A DNA stretch of 64,000 nt from Candidatus Nanopelagicus abundans (lineage in GTDB: Bacteria; Actinomycetota; Actinomycetes; Nanopelagicales; Nanopelagicaceae): positions 930,001-994,000 of the forward strand of contig NZ_CP016779.1 of the NCBI RefSeq assembly GCF_002288305.1, written 5' to 3'. Below are positions 15,487 through 25,283 of this stretch, one piece after another. The notes under the pieces are model-generated. The model did not search any database, had not been told where the DNA came from, and saw only the letters and a program-made list of their open reading frames with translations. The position numbers and the translations under genes are program-made. Position 1 is the stretch's first letter; every line of letters starts with the position of its first letter.

Positions 15487-17130
15487 TTAATTAAATTGCT
15501 CTAAAAATACGCTGGGTTTACCAGCATAGGTAATCTGAATTTTCTCTTTAGCCCGAGTAACTCCCACATAAAAAAGGCGGCGCTCTTCATTTAAATCATT
15601 ACCCATAGGTAATACACCATCTGAGACTCCAATTAAAAACAGGTGCTTCCATTCAAGTCCTTTAGCACTATGTAATGTAGCTAGCGTTACCCCAGGCAAT
15701 GTAGGTGGGTTATTTTGCTCAGCCCGGTCCTCAATCTCTCGCAAAAAGGCCCGCATATTTGTGCCACCATTTTCTTTAATGCTTTTAGCCAGCTTTAAAA
15801 AGCTAATTACATAATCAGCCTCACCAAATGGACGCAGCACCGATTCTAGATCGGCATACCAATCACCTATTTCTGAGGGTAATACTGAGGCACTTCTAAT
15901 CACTCGCATCGCATCTCTAACATCTACTCGATCAAAGAACTTCTCACCTGATCTAATTTGGCTAGTGATCTTTAAATTATTAAGGGAGGACTTAACCTGA
16001 TCTAATTGAGCATTGGTTCTAGCCAAAATTGCGATATCAGAACTATCTACCTGGCTTTTAATCAGCTTTTCAACCTCAGAGCTAACATATGCGATCTCAT
16101 CAGAGGCTGAATTAAAGCCATTTACCTTCGGCTTATCACCATGTTCATTGGCAGATTGCAGCTCACTGCCATGATCACTAACTAGATTACCCTGGCGCAG
16201 AATTTGATTGGCAGCATTAATTATCTCTGGGGTACAGCGATAGCCGCGGGTTAGCCGGAAAACTTGCGCGTTTGGGAATCGGTTTTTAAATGTAAGTAAA
16301 AAGTTTGAGCTAGCCCCAGCAAATGAGTAGATAGTTTGCGCAGCATCGCCAACTACACATATTTCCTCACGATTTCCAAGCCAAAGATTTAGTAATCGCT
16401 GCTGAAGGGGTGAAACATCCTGATACTCATCAACTGTGAAGTAGCGGTATTGATCTCTTACCCGCTCCCTAACGCCTCTGTCCTCTTCTAACATCCCAAC
16501 AGTAAGTAAAAGTACATCTTCAAAATCTAAGCACCGCTCCTGTTTTTTAAGTGATTCATAGGCTTCATAAACTTGCGAAATCATCGCCAGGTTCTCATTC
16601 TCACTTTTATTATTTGGCAACCTAACTGATCTATTACTTGCGATCGCTTCTTCTTGATAGTTATCAGGTGATATTTCTAAAACCTTTGCCCATTCGATTT
16701 CACCAGCAATCTCGCGCAGTGCGTTAACACTTGCTGGCATTGCCACCTCAGCTCTTGAAATAGCCTGGCTGATGAACCCTGATTTTGTTGTTAGTAAGGT
16801 TGGAAATTGCCCACCAAATGCGTATGGCCAAAAGTATAAAAGTTGTTTTAATGCAGCTGAGTGAAATGTTCTTGCCGCAGCATTTGATATTCCAAGTGTT
16901 CTAAGCCGAGATCTCATCTCACCTGCTGCTTTTGCAGTAAAGGTAAGTGCTAATACCTTTGTTGGATCAGTTACGCCAGCATTAATTGCATAGGCAATCC
17001 GGTTTGTAATAACTCTAGTTTTTCCAGTACCAGCTCCTGCAATTACACAAACTGGTCCTCTAATAGCGCTAACAACTGAAATTTGATCAGGATCTAAGTC
17101 AGCGAGTATGGCTGCATTATCTATTGCCAT
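15487..17130 (-). CDS. uvrD2: UvrD/PcrA-family ATP-dependent DNA helicase (UvrD2-like)
   Basis: This SF1A helicase has 547 residues: motif I GAGTGKT, motif Ia LTFTAKAAGEMRSRL, motif II DEYQD, motif III VGDAAQTIYSFAGA, motif IV LTRGYRC, motif V TLHSAKGLEWKHLF and motif VI FYVGVTRAKEKI. Its place between nudC and whiB7 matches mycobacterial uvrD2. It ends about 20 residues after motif VI. The mycobacterial protein carries an HRDC domain and a tetracysteine module that are not seen here. It overlaps nudC by 10 bp. It unwinds DNA 3'-5' in repair. Confidence 0.92.
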   Translation of the reverse strand: MAIDNAAILADLDPDQISVVSAIRGPVCVIAGAGTGKTRVITNRIAYAINAGVTDPTKVLALTFTAKAAGEMRSRLRTLGISNAAARTFHSAALKQLLYFWPYAFGGQFPTLLTTKSGFISQAISRAEVAMPASVNALREIAGEIEWAKVLEISPDNYQEEAIASNRSVRLPNNKSENENLAMISQVYEAYESLKKQERCLDFEDVLLLTVGMLEEDRGVRERVRDQYRYFTVDEYQDVSPLQQRLLNLWLGNREEICVVGDAAQTIYSFAGASSNFLLTFKNRFPNAQVFRLTRGYRCTPEIINAANQILRQGNLVSDHGSELQSANEHGDKPKVNGFNSASDEIAYVSSEVEKLIKSQVDSSDIAILARTNAQLDQVKSSLNNLKITSQIRSGEKFFDRVDVRDAMRVIRSASVLPSEIGDWYADLESVLRPFGEADYVISFLKLAKSIKENGGTNMRAFLREIEDRAEQNNPPTLPGVTLATLHSAKGLEWKHLFLIGVSDGVLPMGNDLNEERRLFYVGVTRAKEKIQITYAGKPSVFLEQFN

Positions 17131-18038
17131 GACTGATCACCAACTAAATCCTTTTCTGCCCCATCGCCATACCAAGCTTTAATCATTTGCCGCGCCACAC
17201 TTATCTCAAGTGGAAGTATTAAAGATTTATCAGCAATAGCCGCCTTCATATCTTCTCGGCTAAACCAGCGGATCTCTTCAATCTCATCCCCATCTGCTCG
17301 CGCAAGCTCTGGTGTATTTGTTACCGCTTCAAAGGCAATCATTAAGGATGCAGGAAATGGCCAAGGCTGTGATCCTAGGTAGTTTATTTTTGTTAACTCA
17401 ACTCCAGCTTCCTCTCTAACTTCCCTGATTACGCAATGCTCAAATGATTCACCTGGCTCAACAAAACCGGCAAAGGTTGAGAAGCGATGTTTTGGCCAAA
17501 TTTTCTGCCGGCCCAGCAAAACTTGATCTTTATCATCTTTAATTAAAACAATTATTGCCCCATCAGTCCGCGGGTAATGCTCACTTTGATCTGCTGAGCA
17601 TCTTCTTACGGCGCCTGCCAAAACCACGGCGGTAGGGCCACCACATAATGAACACCTTGGATGTTTACTATGCCAATTAGCTAGCCCTTGAGCATGAACT
17701 GCTAAACCAATATCTCTTGGTGATAAATAAGAACCAATTTCGCGCAAGCTCTTAAATTCTAAATTTGATGTTTGGTTACTAATGTGGCGAAGGAAAAAAT
17801 TCTCACCATCTTTAACACCTAAAAAATAATCACTCTGGGAGTCATACTCACCCAGGCTTGCTCCTTTTACAAAAGTTAATTGATTCGAATGTGACACAAA
17901 TTTCTCTGATATAAATTGCAGTACCAATGCATTTGGCCAAGCAGATTTAATGTATGCCTCATCACTTCGCAGATGAGCAGATCGATCGACCTCAGCTACT
18001 GCTAGCGGCAGTTTAAGTGGTTTATTTGAGGCCATCAC
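17121..18038 (-). CDS. nudC: NAD(+) diphosphatase NudC (Nudix hydrolase)
   Basis: The 305-residue protein has an N-terminal NUDIX-like domain, a zinc ribbon beginning CSLCGG with a third Cys in RRCSAD, then YPRTDGAIIVL. The Nudix box is GFVEPGESFEHCVIREVREEAGVEL (Gx5Ex7REUxEExGU), and the NudC-specific SQPWPFPAS follows. The enzyme splits NAD(H) into NMN(H) and AMP and can decap NAD-RNA. The start is GTG at 18038 or the next codon ATG; a TAGGGT box 6 nt upstream points to the GTG as a leaderless start. It is divergent from the phosphatase-like gene, with 25 bp between start codons. Confidence 0.95.
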   Translation of the reverse strand: MMASNKPLKLPLAVAEVDRSAHLRSDEAYIKSAWPNALVLQFISEKFVSHSNQLTFVKGASLGEYDSQSDYFLGVKDGENFFLRHISNQTSNLEFKSLREIGSYLSPRDIGLAVHAQGLANWHSKHPRCSLCGGPTAVVLAGAVRRCSADQSEHYPRTDGAIIVLIKDDKDQVLLGRQKIWPKHRFSTFAGFVEPGESFEHCVIREVREEAGVELTKINYLGSQPWPFPASLMIAFEAVTNTPELARADGDEIEEIRWFSREDMKAAIADKSLILPLEISVARQMIKAWYGDGAEKDLVGDQSWQ

Positions 18039-18044
18039 CGTCCG

Positions 18045-18050
18045 ACCCTA
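18045..18050 (-). promoter_or_regulatory. Putative -10 box of nudC (leaderless)
   Basis: Minus-strand TAGGGT is followed by 6 nt and the GTG start codon. One base separates it from the -10 box of the divergent gene. Confidence 0.5.
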
Positions 18051-18051
18051 C

Positions 18052-18057
18052 TAGCCT
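18052..18057 (+). promoter_or_regulatory. Putative -10 box of the EEP-family gene (leaderless)
   Basis: TAGCCT is followed by 6 nt and the ATG at 18064. It lies back-to-back with the nudC -10 box. Confidence 0.5.
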
Positions 18058-18063
18058 GTCGTC

Positions 18064-18906
18064 ATGGTTGTCGCCCCCGCCCAAAAGATGAGAGTGATCT
18101 CCTGGAACCTTTTACATGGCCAGGTGATTCCGCCATTGGCAGAGCAGGACTGGCAGCAAAATTTAATATCTTCAGCTAAAGATGTTGCTAAACACTTCCA
18201 ACCTGATTTCATATCCTTACAAGAGGTTGATTACCTGCAACCACGATCTGGAAATATTAATCAAACAAAATTAATAGCTGAAAGCATGGGACTTAAGTAC
18301 TGGTATTACTTACCAGCCTTGCTTGGAACACCTGGTAGTAGATGGCAGAAAGTAAAGAATTTAGAGCCAGGAATAATTTCACAAAATACAAATAATCCAA
18401 GTCCTAACACAAGTTATGGAATTGGATTTGCTACAAGTGTTCCAATTAAAAAGATATACACAAAAGCTTTAGGCAGATCAATTATTGGTATGCCGCTCTT
18501 AATACCTAAAGATAATGGTAAAGGAGCTAGATTTATTTACGTTAAAGATGAACCAAGAGTGGCGTTAATTGCTGAACTAGAAAACGGTCTAACAATTGCT
18601 ACTACTCATCTATCTTTTGTTCCTTTTGTTAATGTATTTCAACTAAATCGATTGATTATTGCTCTAAAGAAATTATCAGGAGTACCGGTATTAGTTGGTG
18701 ATCTAAATCTACCCGCTAATATTCCTTCAAAATTAAGCGGTTTTAAATCAGTTATATCCCAATCAACCTACCCAAGTTGGAAGCCAAAGATTCAATTTGA
18801 TTACATTATGGTGGCAAATAATCAAGAAGTTCAAGCTACCCCGTTTTCAACAATTAAACCTAATATTTCAGATCATGTACCAATTGGTGTTGAGTTAAAC
18901 TTCTAA
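18064..18906 (+). CDS. Endonuclease/exonuclease/phosphatase family protein
   Basis: This is a 280-residue member of the EEP (DNase I-like) superfamily. It has N in VISWNLLHG near residue 14, metal-binding QEVD (LQEVDYLQP), the H of TTHLSF, VGDLNLPA with the catalytic Asp-Asn, and the terminal SDHVPIGV. The family includes nucleases and phosphodiester or inositol phosphatases; the true substrate cannot be read from sequence. No signal peptide is seen. The last 12 bp overlap the 3' end of the convergent AdnB-like gene. An internal ATG at 18088 is a weaker start candidate. Confidence 0.85.
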   Translation: MVVAPAQKMRVISWNLLHGQVIPPLAEQDWQQNLISSAKDVAKHFQPDFISLQEVDYLQPRSGNINQTKLIAESMGLKYWYYLPALLGTPGSRWQKVKNLEPGIISQNTNNPSPNTSYGIGFATSVPIKKIYTKALGRSIIGMPLLIPKDNGKGARFIYVKDEPRVALIAELENGLTIATTHLSFVPFVNVFQLNRLIIALKKLSGVPVLVGDLNLPANIPSKLSGFKSVISQSTYPSWKPKIQFDYIMVANNQEVQATPFSTIKPNISDHVPIGVELNF

Positions 18907-21900
18907 TGGAATCTTTGTAATTAGATCAATTAATGAAGGCTCATCTAAAATATCAGCGACTCTGATAGTTTGATTATCTGCCACATAATGAAAGGCAGCG
19001 CTGACGTTTTCAATTGGAATATTTGCAAGCTTGGCATAGGCAAGGCGATACATTGCTAACTGAATTGCCGCATTAGCAAGATCTTCACCATCTTTTACCT
19101 TACCCGTCTTCCAATCAACTACCTCAAAGTGGTCTTTATCAATTTGATAGATCGCATCAATTCTTCCTCTAATAAGTATGTTTCCTACCATTGTTTCAAA
19201 GCCAACTTCAATACCTACCGGCTCTTTTTTAGCCCAATCACTAGCAAGCCAAGCAGTTTGTAATTTATCTAATGCAACATCTGAAGAAGCAAGTGAATTA
19301 TTTTGGTTAAATAAATCATCCATTGAGATTAAAGATGGATGATTAAAATGCTTTTCTAGCCAAAGATGAAACTCGGTTCCACCTCTTGCGTATTTATCAA
19401 TGTGATTTGGCATTGGCCGGCGTAGGCGTAGCGCTAATTCATTTGGATCCTTAGCTAAATAAAGTAAGGTTGACACTGAAAGTCGGTTTGGTAATCTAAT
19501 TTTTAAGTGATTTTTTTTATTTTTAATTTCATTAATTATCGCCTTCATATCAGATAGCAAGCTGACCTGTTCACTATCACTTGGTAATATAGTTATTAAC
19601 TTCTCAACCTCATCTTGAGTAAAGGCGGTAGAACTTTGTACTAAGTTTGCTAACTCTGCTAGCTTCTTTTGATGAGTGTTTTCGTTAGGCCAGATTCCAG
19701 TAGTTGGATTATCTTTCATAGGGTTTCGACCATCTGGAACTGGTAAATCATTTAAAACAACTGCGCCAGCAATATTTTTTGCAGCCGCTGCGAATATTTC
19801 AAATAACTCACTAGGTGCCACAGCATTTGCACCGCTTCTAAAGTGTGAAGTTGAACAGATTAAACCTTTTTTAGCCCGAGTAATTCCAACATAGGCAAGG
19901 CGCATCTCTTCCAGCCCTTTACGCCCTTTCCACTGATCATTAAATCTTTCAAGGCCATCTTTTAAATTCTTATTTGTTGAAAAATTATCAAAATTAATTG
20001 ATGGCAACTGATCACAATCACCTCGCATACTTACTGGAATTGAACCAGCATTTTTAACCCAGCTATCTGACTTCTTACCAACATTTGGAAAATTACGATC
20101 AGCAAGGCCTGGGATTGCAACATAATCCCACTCAGCTCCTTTTGCTGAATGAATTGTTAATAATTGCACTGCATCACTTCTGACATCAACTTCGGCAGGC
20201 TTTAAACCACCCTCTGCTTCCTCAGCAATTTTTAGCCACTGCAGGAAGCCAATTAATGTTCCACCATTTTTTTCAAATCTAGCTGCCTCATCAAGAAAAC
20301 GATCTAAATTCTTCCGCCCCGTTTGCCAGCCATCTCTTACTAAGACCTCTGTATCAAGAGATAAGAACTGCTCAACTTCAATTATTGCTTCCGTTATTAA
20401 GCCATTTAAATTACGACGTAGCACCCTTAGTGAGAGCGCAAAACTGCGTAGCCGTATAAGCGCTTCATCACTAAAAGCTGGCGTGCTCTGGTATTTTTTA
20501 AACTCATTTGGCGTAAGAATTAATATTTGCTCAAGAGATTCAATAATTGAACCAGCAGCAAACTCATCGGCAGTTGCAACTACTTCAAGGTCTTCTTCAA
20601 GCGCCTGCTTTAACCATTTACCGCGTGAATAATCATTTGATTTAGCAAAAGCTTTTGTAAATGCACCTAGCGCCATTAAATCTCTAGCACCAAGAGATAA
20701 GTGAGGGCCAGTAAGAAGTCTCATTAAAGCTGTGCCAGCATCTGGCATTGTTAATGTGCGAAGTAAAGCAATTATGTCCGCTACCTCTGGTGTGTGAATT
20801 AATCCGCCAATACCTACTACATCAGTTGGAATGTTTATTTCATTTAAAGCAGCTTGAATTGTCTCAATCTGTGATCTACTCCTAACTAATACAGCAAAGG
20901 TACTTCTATCTTGGGGAGGTAATTTTTCACGGTTTTCATCAAACCAATACTTAGCAAAGTAAGCAGCTATTCCTTGACCTTCTTGCACCTGCGTCTCATA
21001 AACTGCGCAAACTACCTCACCAGTTTTAGCATTTGGGCTAGCAGTAAGTTTTTCAATTTTCTTCTCTGTAGAAATGTTATCGATCATTACATTAGCTAAA
21101 TCAAGAATAGCTTTATCATTTCGCCAGGTTGTAAGAAGGCTATAACGAGTTGCTTTGCTATTAAAGGACTGCGAGAAAGTATCTAGCGTTTCTGAGCTAG
21201 CACTACGCCAGCCATAAATTGCCTGATTTGGATCCCCAACTGCTGTTACTGGGTGATTATTTCCAAATAAATTAGATAAAAACTTAATTTGATTAAAAGA
21301 TGTATCTTGATACTCATCTAAAAGTACTACTTTATATTTATTTCGTTCAAGGCTAGCAATATCATCGCTATAATTTTTAACACTTTCAGAAACTAATTTG
21401 GCAGCAAGTGACATGTGATCATTAAAGGTTAATAAGCCTTGAGTTTTGCGGCGATGATCAAAAGCGGCAACGATAGGCAATATTGATAGTCGTTGTTTTA
21501 ACTCTTCCTTAAACTCATGTACCGGATTAGTCTGGCGATCGGTATATTGATCAATTTGTGAAAGTAATCTTTGCGTGTAATCAATAATCTCATCGGCGCT
21601 ACGATCATTTTCAGCAATTGCAGTTGATAAATCCATGACCTCATCCACGACTGAATTAACTGAGCCGTTTATTTGCAAATCATTTCCGGTGAATCTACTA
21701 ACCTCTTCAAATGCAATTTGCCAAGCTGCTGCCTCACCAATTGGATCGCTGTCTGCGTCAATGCCAATTCGAATAGCGTGATCTGCTAAAACTCGACCAG
21801 CATATGAGTGATAGGTAGAGACAGTTAACTCACTCTCATCAAGATGATCTGGCAATAAGTTGGCACTTTTTAATTGACGAAGTCGGTATTTAATTCGCTT

Positions 21901-22155
21901 AGCTAAATCACCGGCTGCTTTTCTAGTAAAGGTAAGACCAAGTAATTGATCAGGAGTAATAATTGAGTTAGCAACTAAAAACAAAACTCGCTGACTCATC
22001 GTCTCCGTCTTACCCGATCCAGCACCAGCAATGACTACTGAGGGGGCGAGAGGTGATTGAATAATTGGAATCTGCTCACTAGTTGGCGTTCTAAATGATG
22101 GATCTACTGCGCTGATTCGCTTTGCTATTTCAAGTGCTGAGTATTTAATTTCCAT
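18895..22155 (-). CDS. adnB: AdnB-like UvrD helicase with PD-(D/E)XK nuclease
   Basis: The 1086-residue protein has an SF1A motor in the first 700 residues (motif I GAGSGKT, Ia LTFTRKAAGDLAKR, II DEYQDTSFNQ, III VGDPNQAIYGWRSA, V TIHSAKGAEWDYV, VI AYVGITRAKKGL). A C-terminal RecB-type nuclease carries GRIDAI, VVDWKTG and QLAMYRLAYA. It is translationally coupled to the upstream partner (TAATG at 22155). A pair of helicase-nucleases next to uvrD2-nudC is the mycobacterial AdnAB arrangement (Rv3202c-Rv3201c). AdnAB resects double-strand breaks. AdnB is normally the lead motor. Confidence 0.9.
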   Translation of the reverse strand: MEIKYSALEIAKRISAVDPSFRTPTSEQIPIIQSPLAPSVVIAGAGSGKTETMSQRVLFLVANSIITPDQLLGLTFTRKAAGDLAKRIKYRLRQLKSANLLPDHLDESELTVSTYHSYAGRVLADHAIRIGIDADSDPIGEAAAWQIAFEEVSRFTGNDLQINGSVNSVVDEVMDLSTAIAENDRSADEIIDYTQRLLSQIDQYTDRQTNPVHEFKEELKQRLSILPIVAAFDHRRKTQGLLTFNDHMSLAAKLVSESVKNYSDDIASLERNKYKVVLLDEYQDTSFNQIKFLSNLFGNNHPVTAVGDPNQAIYGWRSASSETLDTFSQSFNSKATRYSLLTTWRNDKAILDLANVMIDNISTEKKIEKLTASPNAKTGEVVCAVYETQVQEGQGIAAYFAKYWFDENREKLPPQDRSTFAVLVRSRSQIETIQAALNEINIPTDVVGIGGLIHTPEVADIIALLRTLTMPDAGTALMRLLTGPHLSLGARDLMALGAFTKAFAKSNDYSRGKWLKQALEEDLEVVATADEFAAGSIIESLEQILILTPNEFKKYQSTPAFSDEALIRLRSFALSLRVLRRNLNGLITEAIIEVEQFLSLDTEVLVRDGWQTGRKNLDRFLDEAARFEKNGGTLIGFLQWLKIAEEAEGGLKPAEVDVRSDAVQLLTIHSAKGAEWDYVAIPGLADRNFPNVGKKSDSWVKNAGSIPVSMRGDCDQLPSINFDNFSTNKNLKDGLERFNDQWKGRKGLEEMRLAYVGITRAKKGLICSTSHFRSGANAVAPSELFEIFAAAAKNIAGAVVLNDLPVPDGRNPMKDNPTTGIWPNENTHQKKLAELANLVQSSTAFTQDEVEKLITILPSDSEQVSLLSDMKAIINEIKNKKNHLKIRLPNRLSVSTLLYLAKDPNELALRLRRPMPNHIDKYARGGTEFHLWLEKHFNHPSLISMDDLFNQNNSLASSDVALDKLQTAWLASDWAKKEPVGIEVGFETMVGNILIRGRIDAIYQIDKDHFEVVDWKTGKVKDGEDLANAAIQLAMYRLAYAKLANIPIENVSAAFHYVADNQTIRVADILDEPSLIDLITKIPLEV

Positions 22156-25100
22156 TATTTAATCACCGACCTTCCTTGTGGCTGGATCGGACATGATGAT
22201 TTAACTGCGCAACTTCGACAGCGTTCATTAATGGTGGCAGTAAATGTTTTATCACTCATTGCCACAGATATCTGAATTAGCTCATCAGTTACCGCTTTAC
22301 TATCAATTTTTTCCTGCTGCCTTGGTTTGGCATCTTTAGCTTTAAAATCACCAACAAAAATTAATTCAGCCCCTGATACCTCTTGATGATCTAACTTATT
22401 CTTAAAACCATCATTTACTACAGCTAATTGATAGCTTTGTAATTGCTTATTTTCTTTTGCATTCTCATATGAAATAGCAGTGGCACCAGTTTTTAAATCT
22501 ACGATGTAGTACTTGTTATCAGCTGTTAATTCAATACGGTCTGTTGAACCTGAAACGAGGGCGCTTCCTAGGTTAAATTCAAATCGCTCTTCAACGCCTA
22601 CTAAAGTATTTTTGTTTTCACGGTTCCAACTATAAAATTTTTCAAGCATTTTGGCAGCTCTGCGATATTCATAATCTTTAATCCATCCTTTATTCATATC
22701 AATTAATGACCAGGCACCTTTTAGTTTTGCCTCTAATTGATCAAGTGTTAAATCAGGTTCATCCTTTAATTGCGCAGTGATCACATGTATTGCAGTACCT
22801 AAAACTTGAGCAGTTGAATCAGCATCTTTGCCACCGCTTTGTTCAAGTAGCCACTTAAGTGAGCATTCGGTAAAGGATTCAAGTGAGCTTGGTGAAATTC
22901 TTAGTACTTCCTCTTTAGTTACTACCGGTAATTGTGTTGATAAATTAATCACGCCAACCCAATTTTTTGGATTTGCCGCACTCACACCATTTACTTCAAG
23001 GGTTTTAAGAGCTCTAATAGCAAAATCTAACTCCGCTTTTTCATTTGTTTTATTTGCAATCGAGCGAAGTGTTGCAACTAGAGCTGGTTGAGTTATTGCT
23101 CTTTGAGTTTGGGTTATTTGAGTCTGCTCACCAGCAAATTTATCAAAGTAACTAGATGGCTGATTATCTTCTTGTAATACTGCAGTAATAAATATCTTTT
23201 CACTTGCTCTAGAAAGTGCAACATTTAATAATCTTCGCTCATCTTCAGCTAAACCAGAAGCTGATATTGCTTCTAACTGAGCCGGATTACTTATGCCATG
23301 GCGAAATATTTCAACTAATCTCTCACTACCGAGCAAAGAACCGCGTTGCTTTAAGTTTGGCCAATTACCTTCTTGCATGCCAGCAAGTGCTACATATCGC
23401 CACTGCAAACCTTTTGCTGAGTGAACAGTCATAACTTTAACAACCTCATCGCGCTGAGCAGAGGTGGTAATACTGTCTGCCAAAATCTTCTCACCTAATA
23501 GCTGATCAATAAATAAGGCAGGCTTGCTTCCCGGCATTCGCTCACTAAAGCGGCGTGCTACTTCAAATAAAGTAATTAATGCATCTAATTTTTGATCAGC
23601 AATCACACCACGCCCGCCACCACTTAACGCCTGGCTTCGCCAGTAGTTTGAAATTAACTCACCCTCGTAATTTTTAGCATTACTATAAATACTCCACAAT
23701 AAATCTGAAATATCTTGTGATTTACTTAAAACCTTTTTAGCTTCTTTAATTAAATCATTAATTCGCTTAAGACTAGTTAACTGTTCCCAAGGTAGATCTG
23801 TTGTGGGAGCGGTGAGGGCATCTAAAATTAACTCAGTTGAGCTTTTTATTGCCTCACTTTTCTGCTCTTTAGTTAATGCAATTCTCATCTGCCTTATAGA
23901 TATTGCATCAGCGCCGACAAATTCACTTTTAAGTAACTCCTCTATTTGCTCCCAATTACTTGGAATTAATTTAAGTTCACCTAATGCAATTTGAGCTATC
24001 GTAATTATTGGTTTTATCGCTGAATTATCTGCAAGGGATAGAGCGGTGGCATCAATTTCAACTGGAATTGAGCTGGCGGCAAATGCTCTAACCAATGCTG
24101 AAACTTGGGCGCCAGGTGATCTAAGAACTACTGCCATTTGTGAATATGGCACACCTTCTAACAAATGAGCTGATCTAAATTGATGAGCTATGTAATTTGC
24201 TTCATCACTTACGCTAGTAAGTAGTGCAATATTTGGCTCACCTGGTTTGCGATAGGTAGTAGTGAGTGTAATTTTATTTTTAATACCAAACTCTTCAAGA
24301 TCAGTAAGTAGATTATCTGGATCAGCTCCCCTAAATCTGCCAACTGTAGATGCGGGATCTGCGAAAATAACTAACTCTTGCCCACTTAAGAGTTGTAGTA
24401 ATTTGCGCTGTCCTCTATCTGACTCTTGGAACTCATCAACGTAAATAACTTTAAATAATTTACGATATTTATCAAGGAGGGCTGAATTATTTTCAAGTTT
24501 TTCAAGGGCAGTAATTATGATTTCACTTGGATCTATTCGATTAAGTGATGCTGAAGTGGTGCTATCACGTAGGGCCATAGATTCTAAGTAACGCTGCCAA
24601 AAATCACAGATTGGCGGCCAATATTTTTGGCCATACTTAGCGGCATACTTTTTTAACTCCGCTGGCGAGGATCCTCGCTCTGTTGCTCGAGAAATAAATT
24701 CACGTAATTCTTTTGCAAAGCCTCTTGTAGTTAGCGCTGGAATTAAATCTACTGGCCAAGTAGTCGCGCTTGGGTTTTGTGCATCAAGTAGTAAAAGCTG
24801 CCTAATCTGAGCATCTTGTTCAGCACCTGAAAGAAGAACATATTTTTTATCAACACCATCGCTACTTGCTAATTGATCATTTAAAATTAGGAAAGCAATT
24901 GAATGAAATGTTCTAGCGATCGGCTCATTTACTGTGTGTTTTTCTGGATTTGCTGATGCAATTTCATCACGTAATTTACTTGCACTAGATCGCCCATAAG
25001 TTATTGCAAGTATTGAATTCGGATCTTCGCCATTATTAATTCGATTTGTGATTGCTTTAATTAATGTGCTGCTTTTGCCGCTGCCAGCGGGGCCTAAAAC

Positions 25101-25229
25101 TAATAGTTGGCTACCTCGGTGATTTATTACCTGTTTTTGTTGCTCTGTTAATTGGCTATCTAAGATTAAGTCAGTTTCAAATTTAGTTCTAACTAGCTTT
25201 AACTCTGGAGTATTTTTACCGGCGGCCAC
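22155..25229 (-). CDS. adnA: AdnA-like helicase-nuclease subunit with Fe-S cluster motif
   Basis: The 1024-residue protein has motif I GPAGSGKSS, DEFQESDRGQ as motif II, VMTVHSAKGLQWRYV and NVALSRASEKIF. The C-terminal nuclease has GSTDRIEL, IVDLKTG and QLQSYQLAV. A Cys in SSLESFTECSLKWLLE plus CRSCAVKSSC at the C-terminus form the four-cysteine [4Fe-4S] staple known from AddB and AdnA nucleases. The start is GTG at 25229, 5 nt after a TAAATT box. It is the first gene of the adnA-adnB pair and acts as a heterodimer with AdnB. Confidence 0.88.
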   Translation of the reverse strand: MAAGKNTPELKLVRTKFETDLILDSQLTEQQKQVINHRGSQLLVLGPAGSGKSSTLIKAITNRINNGEDPNSILAITYGRSSASKLRDEIASANPEKHTVNEPIARTFHSIAFLILNDQLASSDGVDKKYVLLSGAEQDAQIRQLLLLDAQNPSATTWPVDLIPALTTRGFAKELREFISRATERGSSPAELKKYAAKYGQKYWPPICDFWQRYLESMALRDSTTSASLNRIDPSEIIITALEKLENNSALLDKYRKLFKVIYVDEFQESDRGQRKLLQLLSGQELVIFADPASTVGRFRGADPDNLLTDLEEFGIKNKITLTTTYRKPGEPNIALLTSVSDEANYIAHQFRSAHLLEGVPYSQMAVVLRSPGAQVSALVRAFAASSIPVEIDATALSLADNSAIKPIITIAQIALGELKLIPSNWEQIEELLKSEFVGADAISIRQMRIALTKEQKSEAIKSSTELILDALTAPTTDLPWEQLTSLKRINDLIKEAKKVLSKSQDISDLLWSIYSNAKNYEGELISNYWRSQALSGGGRGVIADQKLDALITLFEVARRFSERMPGSKPALFIDQLLGEKILADSITTSAQRDEVVKVMTVHSAKGLQWRYVALAGMQEGNWPNLKQRGSLLGSERLVEIFRHGISNPAQLEAISASGLAEDERRLLNVALSRASEKIFITAVLQEDNQPSSYFDKFAGEQTQITQTQRAITQPALVATLRSIANKTNEKAELDFAIRALKTLEVNGVSAANPKNWVGVINLSTQLPVVTKEEVLRISPSSLESFTECSLKWLLEQSGGKDADSTAQVLGTAIHVITAQLKDEPDLTLDQLEAKLKGAWSLIDMNKGWIKDYEYRRAAKMLEKFYSWNRENKNTLVGVEERFEFNLGSALVSGSTDRIELTADNKYYIVDLKTGATAISYENAKENKQLQSYQLAVVNDGFKNKLDHQEVSGAELIFVGDFKAKDAKPRQQEKIDSKAVTDELIQISVAMSDKTFTATINERCRSCAVKSSCPIQPQGRSVIK

Positions 25230-25283
25230 GGCCTAATTTAACGCTAGCGGGCTGACAATAACTGCTTTTGCGCTAGAAAATGC

